Below, piece after piece: positions 52,976-59,200 of a stretch of 64,000 nucleotides of DNA. The notes below the pieces were generated by a model. That model was given only the letters and a program-made list of their open reading frames with translations, searched no databases and was not told the origin of the DNA. Numbering within the stretch: the stretch's first letter is position 1; the number at the start of each line of letters is the position of its first letter. A program made the translations under genes and the position numbers. The stretch comes from Bacteroidales bacterium UBA4295 (lineage in GTDB: Bacteria; Bacteroidota; Bacteroidia; Bacteroidales; Paludibacteraceae), in the NCBI GenBank assembly GCA_002395805.1, contig DGVB01000015.1:1-64000 (forward strand), in the 5' to 3' direction.

Positions 52976-53758
52976 CTATCCTAACGGGCTGAATATGTCC
53001 ATGCCGAAAGCGGCGGTGAAAGCGTCGGCTTTTTTCAGGTTCTCGGCGGTGTCCAGTTGAACTCCTCTGCCGGGTGTCATCAGTAAGATACGGTCGGAGA
53101 GCGCAAGCGCCAGATCCAGTTCATGTGTAGAGATCAGGATGGTCTTGCCTTGCTCGTGCGCCAGACGGCGAAGCAGGCGCAGAATGAGTATCCGATGCGG
53201 CAGATCCAGATGCGCCGTAGGTTCATCCAGCAGAATGATCGGTGTCTGTTGCGCGAGGGCTTTGGCGATCAGGATCCGCTGTTTCTCGCCGTCCGAATGG
53301 GCGTTAAAGAAAGAGAACCCCACCCCGTCCCTCCCCTCAAGGGAGGGAGCAGAAAAGCCCACTTGCTGCAGGGAATCGGCAATGATCGCTTCGTCTTCGT
53401 CCGTCAGTCCGTCGAGAAACGAAGTATAGGGATATCGTCCGAGTGCCACGACGTCATGTACGGTGGTGTTATCCATCGAGAGCCGCTCGGTGAGAACGAG
53501 GGCCACACTCTTTTCCGGTCTGTATTCTGTATTCTGTATTCTGTATTCTCCTCTTAACGCCGGTTGCAATCCTGCGAGGGTACGTAGCAAAGTCGATTTA
53601 CCGCAGCCGTTCGGTCCGAGCATGCAGACCATCTCGCCCTCATAGAGCGAGAACGAGAGGTCGGATTGAACGACTGCCTCACCGAATGGCCGGCTTGCTC
53701 CGGTTCTAAACCGGTAACCGATCGTTAGCTTATTCGTAGTAATAGAGACGTTGGACAC
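52976..53758 (-). CDS. FecE-type ABC transporter ATPase with repeat insertions
   Basis: A 260-residue ATPase of the iron-siderophore/B12 type: Walker A LGPNGCGKSTLLRTLAGL, Q-loop region LVLTERLSMDN, HDVVALGRYPYTSFLDG, signature-like HSDGEKQRILIAKAL, Walker B IILLDEPTAHLD and switch His STHELDLAL. No permease or binding-protein gene is adjacent in the window, so it is either an orphan or serves a distant FecCD-type permease. A word array inserts RIQNTEYRPEK after the Walker A helix (about 69-80), and a family G hairpin inserts LEGRDGVGFSFF just before the ABC signature (about 136-147). The start overlaps the upstream murF-alr stop by 29 bp. Confidence 0.88.
   Translation of the reverse strand: MSNVSITTNKLTIGYRFRTGASRPFGEAVVQSDLSFSLYEGEMVCMLGPNGCGKSTLLRTLAGLQPALRGEYRIQNTEYRPEKSVALVLTERLSMDNTTVHDVVALGRYPYTSFLDGLTDEDEAIIADSLQQVGFSAPSLEGRDGVGFSFFNAHSDGEKQRILIAKALAQQTPIILLDEPTAHLDLPHRILILRLLRRLAHEQGKTILISTHELDLALALSDRILLMTPGRGVQLDTAENLKKADAFTAAFGMDIFSPLG
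53316..53350. repeat. GC-rich hairpin repeat (family G), in-frame in ABC ATPase
   Basis: CCCTCCC-CTCAA-GGGAGGG with flank ACCCCACCCCGT; placed directly before the ABC signature motif. Confidence 0.8.
53519..53551. repeat. CTGTATTCTGTATT word array (family W), in-frame in ABC ATPase
   Basis: Four TGTATTC words encode RIQNTEYR. Confidence 0.7.
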
Positions 53759-55649
53759 GACGGGAGACGGAGGTTAGAATTTCGTATGTTATTGTACCGA
53801 GTTTGTCGGCGAGTTCCTGCAGCGGCATATGTTCTCCGAACACTTCGGCTATATCGCCCGGCCGCGCGTCAGCGCCGGTGACATCTATCATCGCCTGGTC
53901 CATGCATACATTGCCGACCACCGGGCATCGCTTGCCGCGCACCCACACTTCGCCGCCGTAATTGGAGAACCGCCGGTCAAAACCATCGGCGTAGCCGATC
54001 GGGATGACCGCTATCGTGCGATCCTCGTTGAGTTGGGTATGCCGCCCGTAGCCGATTGTCTCGCCGGCTTTGACGGTCTTGACGGAGAGGATAGTGGTCT
54101 CGAGCGTGCACACATTCCGCAGTTTGGCGCCAGCGAAGGAGAATCCGTATAGACCGATACCGAGGCGGCACATGTCGAACTGGTATTTTGCGAACCGCTC
54201 TATGCCCGCGGAGTTGCAGATATGCTTGAGAATCCTGACTCCTGATTCCTGACACCTGACTCCTCTGATCAGTTCCTCCGCGCAATCGTCGAAATAGCGG
54301 ATCTGCTCGAGGGTGAAGTCGTCAAACTGGGGCTCGTCGGAGCCTGCCAGATGGGAGAAGACGGACGCCACGCGTACTGCTTTCTGGTGCGTCAGGCGGT
54401 CGATGAGCCACGGCATGTCTTCTTTGTAGAACCCGAGACGATGCATGCCGGAGTCGATCTTGATATGGATCGGCACATTCTCCAGCCCTTTCGCTTCGGC
54501 TGCTGCGATGACGGTCTTGAGCGACTGATGGGAATAGACGTTCGGTTCGAGGTTGTTCTCCAGGATCAGATCCATCGCCGCCACTTCGGGGTCCATGATA
54601 ATAATCGGCAGTGTGATGCCTGCGCGGCGCAGTTCGACTCCTTCGTCGGCCACCGCCACCGCCAGATAATCAACCAGTCCCGAAGCCTGCAAGGCGCGAC
54701 TGACTTCGACGCTGCCGGCGCCGTAGGCGAAGGCCTTGACCATGCAGGTCAGTTTGGTCTCGGGTTTGAGCAGCGAGCGGAAATACCGGACGTTATCGAC
54801 GAGCGCGGAGAGGTTCACTTTGAGCACCGTTTCGTGGGTCTGATGCAGAATGCGCGAAGCGATCGTCTCTTCGTCGTAACCGAGCGCCCGCATGACCGCA
54901 GCGCAGGTGCGCACGTTCTGGTGCGTCGGATCTTCGATCACCTGCTCGGAGTGGATGAACAGTTTCATTTTCTCCGCCCGTTTCTGCTCCAGCGAGACGA
55001 AGTTCTCGTCGTGCTCATGTCCGATATAGGTGATCACGCCGATAGTAGGGCGAATGATACGCTCCAGCTTCTCCATCTCTCCGGGCTGCGAGATCCCCGC
55101 CTCAAAGATCGCCAGAACAGGTCTTTCAGGCGAAGCCGGTCTTACAGCGAAGCGGTCTTTCAGCAAAGCGGTCTTACAGTCCGCAGGACGGTCAGCGTCA
55201 GCTAACTGCCATACGCTCAGCGGCACGCCTATCTGGGAGTTATAGGACTTGGGCGAACGGATAACCGTATAGTCGTCCTTGAGCAGCTGGTAAAGCCACT
55301 CTTTGACGACCGTCTTACCGTTGGAGCCGGTGATACCGATGACCTGGCCGTGGAACCGCGAACGCACATAGACGGCGAGCTCCTGCAACGCAGCTACCGC
55401 GTCGCCCGTCACGAACGCTTTCACGCCCTTTGCCTGCAATTCCGGGATATATTTCGCGCCGTCGTTCTTGTCCGTCTTGATAGCGAAGAAAAGGACGTCG
55501 GAATAATCCCTTGTACATTGTGAATTGTGCATTGTGCATTGTACATTCAGCTGCCTGCTGTCCGTCAGCAGATAGCGGATATCCGGATCGCCCTCGCCGG
55601 ACACCTGTGCGATAGAGCCGATGACTTGCTTGATTTCCGATAGTTTCAT
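53730..55649 (-). CDS. alr: MurF-Alr fusion with incomplete MurF half
   Basis: A 639-residue protein. The C-terminal part (from about 275) is a complete alanine racemase: catalytic Lys in VKAFAYGAG, HIKIDSGMHRLGF, ETIGYGRH (catalytic Tyr) and VCMDQAMIDVTG. The N-terminal part is MurF-like with Walker ITGSNGKTVVKEW and EHDENFVSLEQKRAEKMKLF. Two blocks expected from the Bacteroidota MurF-Alr fusion (about 815-830 residues by recollection) are missing: part of the central domain after LFIHSEQVI, and the whole C-terminal MurF domain between ETIASRI and HETVLKVNLSALVDN. Ligase activity is therefore doubtful. Family A and W repeats sit in the MurF half, and another W array in the racemase. The start is fixed by the -7 box at 55671. 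Confidence 0.88.
   Translation of the reverse strand: MKLSEIKQVIGSIAQVSGEGDPDIRYLLTDSRQLNVQCTMHNSQCTRDYSDVLFFAIKTDKNDGAKYIPELQAKGVKAFVTGDAVAALQELAVYVRSRFHGQVIGITGSNGKTVVKEWLYQLLKDDYTVIRSPKSYNSQIGVPLSVWQLADADRPADCKTALLKDRFAVRPASPERPVLAIFEAGISQPGEMEKLERIIRPTIGVITYIGHEHDENFVSLEQKRAEKMKLFIHSEQVIEDPTHQNVRTCAAVMRALGYDEETIASRILHQTHETVLKVNLSALVDNVRYFRSLLKPETKLTCMVKAFAYGAGSVEVSRALQASGLVDYLAVAVADEGVELRRAGITLPIIIMDPEVAAMDLILENNLEPNVYSHQSLKTVIAAAEAKGLENVPIHIKIDSGMHRLGFYKEDMPWLIDRLTHQKAVRVASVFSHLAGSDEPQFDDFTLEQIRYFDDCAEELIRGVRCQESGVRILKHICNSAGIERFAKYQFDMCRLGIGLYGFSFAGAKLRNVCTLETTILSVKTVKAGETIGYGRHTQLNEDRTIAVIPIGYADGFDRRFSNYGGEVWVRGKRCPVVGNVCMDQAMIDVTGADARPGDIAEVFGEHMPLQELADKLGTITYEILTSVSRRVQRLYYYE
54231..54264. 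repeat. CCTGACTCCTGATTCCTGA word array (family W), in-frame in alr
   Basis: Encodes IRGVRCQESGVRIL within the racemase domain, about residues 462-475. Confidence 0.65.
55119..55197. repeat. family A module array, in-frame in MurF half
   Basis: Opposite orientation to the other loci relative to its gene. Centres read GGCGAAGCC, CGAAG, CAAAG and TCCGCAGGA; encodes RPADCKTALLKDRFAVRPAS. Confidence 0.85.
55509..55548. repeat. TTGTGCATTGTACATT word array (family W), in-frame in MurF half
   Basis: Encodes LNVQCTMHNSQCT at about residues 34-47. Confidence 0.65.
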
Positions 55650-55670
55650 ATTTCTAAACCTTAGCGGCTG

Positions 55671-55702
55671 CAAATTTACTGCTTTTTTCGGACATATGCA
55701 AG
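55671..55702 (-). promoter_or_regulatory. promoter of murF-alr
   Basis: Leftward CTTG (55699-55702) and TAAATTTG (55671-55678), 20-bp spacer; the -33 region reads CTTGCATATGTCC. Confidence 0.75.
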
Positions 55703-55767
55703 ATTTTGAGCGAGAAATTTAGCAAAAAAAAGCGTCCCGAAGGGGAAGGGGAGGAGGTCGATGTACG

Positions 55768-55902
55768 ACAAAATAGGCTAAAAATCGGGATCATCCCATA
55801 AGATACCCATACCATATCCATAGGATACCCATAGGATAACTGCTTTTTTTTGCGCAAAATGCGCTTTTACTATATATATACTATGTATATATATACTTTT
55901 TC
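55768..55902. repeat. 135-bp dispersed regulatory-like element, copy 2 (inverted)
   Basis: Inverted counterpart of 35556-35690, with the same order of parts, again in a divergent intergenic region and upstream of a promoter. The TATCCTATGGG words are recognisable but rearranged. Confidence 0.75.
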
Positions 55903-56118
55903 GCGTGTTTTTTGAAAAATGATTACGGCAGAAAGGGATATACAAAACCCCGACAAAACCCCTGTCTTCATAGCATAAAACCCCGATTCAGTGGCAGAAA
56001 ACAGGACTATAAATTATATAAAATCTCTATATAATTTTATATTAAGATTTCGGCTTATTATTTAATAAATAATACATTTTATATACAAGCTCTAAAAATC
56101 TATATTTTAGTCATATAA
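55903..56118. other. AT-rich intergenic region
   Basis: No gene, tRNA or strong repeat is visible. It is very AT-rich, with several polyA/T tracts ahead of the adhesin promoter. Confidence 0.4.
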
Positions 56119-56119
56119 T

Positions 56120-56150
56120 TTTCGCATATGCGCGAAAAGATATAATTTTG
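56120..56150 (+). promoter_or_regulatory. probable promoter of the large adhesin gene
   Basis: TAATTTTG at 56143-56150. The -33 region is imperfect (TTTTCGCATATGCGCG) but contains the CATATG spacer motif seen at other promoters. Confidence 0.6.
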
Positions 56151-56219
56151 CAGCGGTTTATTAAAGAAAAACCGCCAAATAGAACCATGAAAATTATTAA
56201 CCAAAAAATCCAATACATT

Positions 56220-59200
56220 ATGAAACACAATTTACTTACTGCTGCGAATGGACTACAAACCCCCTTCGAGCGATCTCAAAGGAAATCAACTACTTCCTCT
56301 ATTCATTCCACTTTACTTACGTCACTTTTAGCGCTCTTCCTGCTAATGGTAGGAAGTAGTGCTGCGTGGGCAGATTGGTACATTACAGGTGAAGCCTTAC
56401 CTGGATTGGAGGAATGGGTCGGAAAGGACTGGAAAGTAAACGCCTTGCCTCTGAATACTAAATTGACCGATAACACGACATATTATTATTGCTTCCAAAA
56501 TGTAAGTGCAAGTAATGACAATAGGTATCGTCTCAAGATTACTAATGGCGACTGGGGTACACAACGTACAGCTGACAACACATCGGAAGCAAAAGGCAAT
56601 GTAGCTATAGTTACAGGGCAAAGTGGAGATAACCAAATTTCCTTCAAGATGCCGTTCGACGGAGATGTTTATGTATTCTTCAACGATGGTGCATCCAATA
56701 ACGAGAAAGTTTGGATTGTAGCCGTGCCGCAAAATGTAGCCGCAGCCCCGAACAATAGCGGTAACCGCAGATTAAAAACGGATATAATGCTCAGCGGCAG
56801 CGGTTGGACCAGCGAAGGAATCAAGTTCGCAAAGAACAATGATGCCACTACCTATAAACACGTGACATCATATATCCTACCGGCAACACATGACAATGAC
56901 GAAAGAGATACGAAAATTCGCTTTGAGATGTACTATAATGACAATTGCTATGTGAGCGGTAAATCTTCGGGGGCAAGAATGTCTACATCGACACCTCAAC
57001 GTATTATTTATTTGTGGAATGGCGACAATGGAGGTGCATGGATTGCTTATACATTACCAACTTATCCTGTTCGTAAGTCGGGATGGAAATTATTTGTCGA
57101 AGATTACAACAGTGGTAATGCAACGAACTTAGATGCTAATGGAGAGGCAACAGTGACCCTTTCCGGAGGAAGTACTTATCGGTTCTTTATTGCAAACACA
57201 GATCAGGCTACGACAGTTTCTTCATACTCTTCTGATATAAAGAGTTATCCCGCAGTACATGGAGTAAACTGTTTTGGTGGATGTTATATCGACCAAAATA
57301 ATTCCAGTAATGTATCGTTTACGAATAGAGAAGTGTACGACCATAGTAAATCTGGTTATGGCTGGTTTAGACACCCTGTTGTAGCAGCACAAGATCTACG
57401 TGGCGAGTTCCAAGTGAGTGGTTCTGGCACTAAAGACGTAACATTCTCGTTCGATGGTGGTAAGATTACTATCAATGCTGTGGATCATGCTGATGTAGGT
57501 CCGAAATACACCGTTACTCTCCACCCGAATAATGGTGGCAGCAATATAGTGCGCAACAATGTTCCGGAAGGTAGTACTGCCAGCGCGTCGGAATTAGGAC
57601 TTTCTTCTATTACTTATGGTAATGGTACTGCAACTTGGTACACCAATGAGGCTTGCACCGAACCATTTACCTCCGTTACCGGTAACATGGATCTCTACGC
57701 AAAATGGGGTGTAAGTGGGAATTACTATATTGTTGGCTGCTTGCAGACGGCTCCGGATGGTGGAGATTCTGGTAATTGGTCAAACGATCTTTCTCGCCAG
57801 ATGACGTACGAGAGTGGCTCCTCCGGCAAATGTTCTTTCACGTTTATTGCTCCGTCAGGAAAATATCCTTTTGAAATTATTAAGAATCAATCGTGGTCAG
57901 AGAAGATAAATGGCGGAAACTACGATGGTATGTTTGATAACAGTATTTCAGATGTAGCTTTATCCGCAACGGGTGGTCACCTTATGTTTGAGTTGGCTTC
58001 TCCTAAAAAAGTAACCGTTTCCTACAATGGAAAGGTATCTGTAAAAGTAGAAAATTATACATTCGATAACTCCAAGACTTGGCGTATTAAGACCTCTTGG
58101 GGTAATGGTGGTGCTGCCTGGAACTATAATACCGTAATGACCAACAACAGCTCCACCAACGCAACTGCTATTTTACACAATGTGCCTGCCGGCGCCAATT
58201 CATTTATTATTTCCACAAAAACAAATGACGGTGATGCACAAGCAGTTATCGGAAACGAAACTTTCAACGCACTATATGTAGATATGACATCGCCATCTAC
58301 GGGTTTAACATGGAACACCACTTCTGCTAAACGTGATGGTTCGAACAATTTCAATTCAACGACTCCACAATCTGATGGTAACTACTGGCGTAATTGTAAA
58401 TTCACCCTCGCAGAGCAAAGCGACATCCGCATCTCGTTCGATGGAGGAAAGATTCGTTGCGATATAGTAGCGCCGAATACTGTTACTTTCAATAGCAATG
58501 GCGGTAGTGATATTGCTCCGCAAGAAGTACCCAATGGAGGTACTGCCACTGAGCCAAGTGCTCCAACGAAAGCAGGTTATGCGTTTGTCAAATGGCAACT
58601 AAGCGGTGCGGACTACGACTTCAGCAGTCCTGTCACCGAAGATATCACACTGGACGCCGTTTGGGCTTACAAAGCTGTTTCATCCGTAGCGCTCAACGAG
58701 AGCGCACACACCACTTGGGTCGGTAATAGCGACTTCGTTTTGACGCTTACCAAGAACCCGTCTGACCTCATCACAAAGACCGTAGCATGGAGTAGTGACG
58801 CTGAGGGTGTAGCCACAGTTAGCAATGGTACAGTGACCGCCGTGAGCGTCGGTAGTGCAACTATCACCTGCACCGTTACCGACATGAACGACAATGTACG
58901 CAGCGCCACCTGCGAAGTAACTGTCGCAGCCTGCGAGATGGCTACCGATAACATTTACACCATGACCGTCACCGGCTACAACTCCTTTACTGGTAGCAGT
59001 GCTACTCTTACTGGTTTGTGGAATAGCAACGAACCGGCGACGATAACAAAGTGTAAAGTACGAGTAGGTGATATAGGAGGTTCTCAAAAGTATGCCGTTG
59101 ATAATAATGGCCTACTGGAAGCACAAGATACAGGTGATGATTGGCTTCTAATTCCTGCTGGAAAAAATGGTTCAGATCAACAACTTTATTATATCAAGAA

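Noticed and set aside
10652-55548. Short tandem repeats as CRISPR arrays
   Set aside because: The units are 7-20 bp with no constant-length unique spacers, several are inside genes, and no cas gene is present.
53730-55649. Frameshift or pseudogene in murF-alr
   Set aside because: The frame is open throughout and the racemase half has all catalytic motifs; the problem is missing MurF blocks, not a frame break.
55654-55857. 67-codon leftward frame upstream of murF-alr
   Set aside because: It runs across the promoter and into the 135-bp dispersed repeat; its sequence is a translation of the repeat words.
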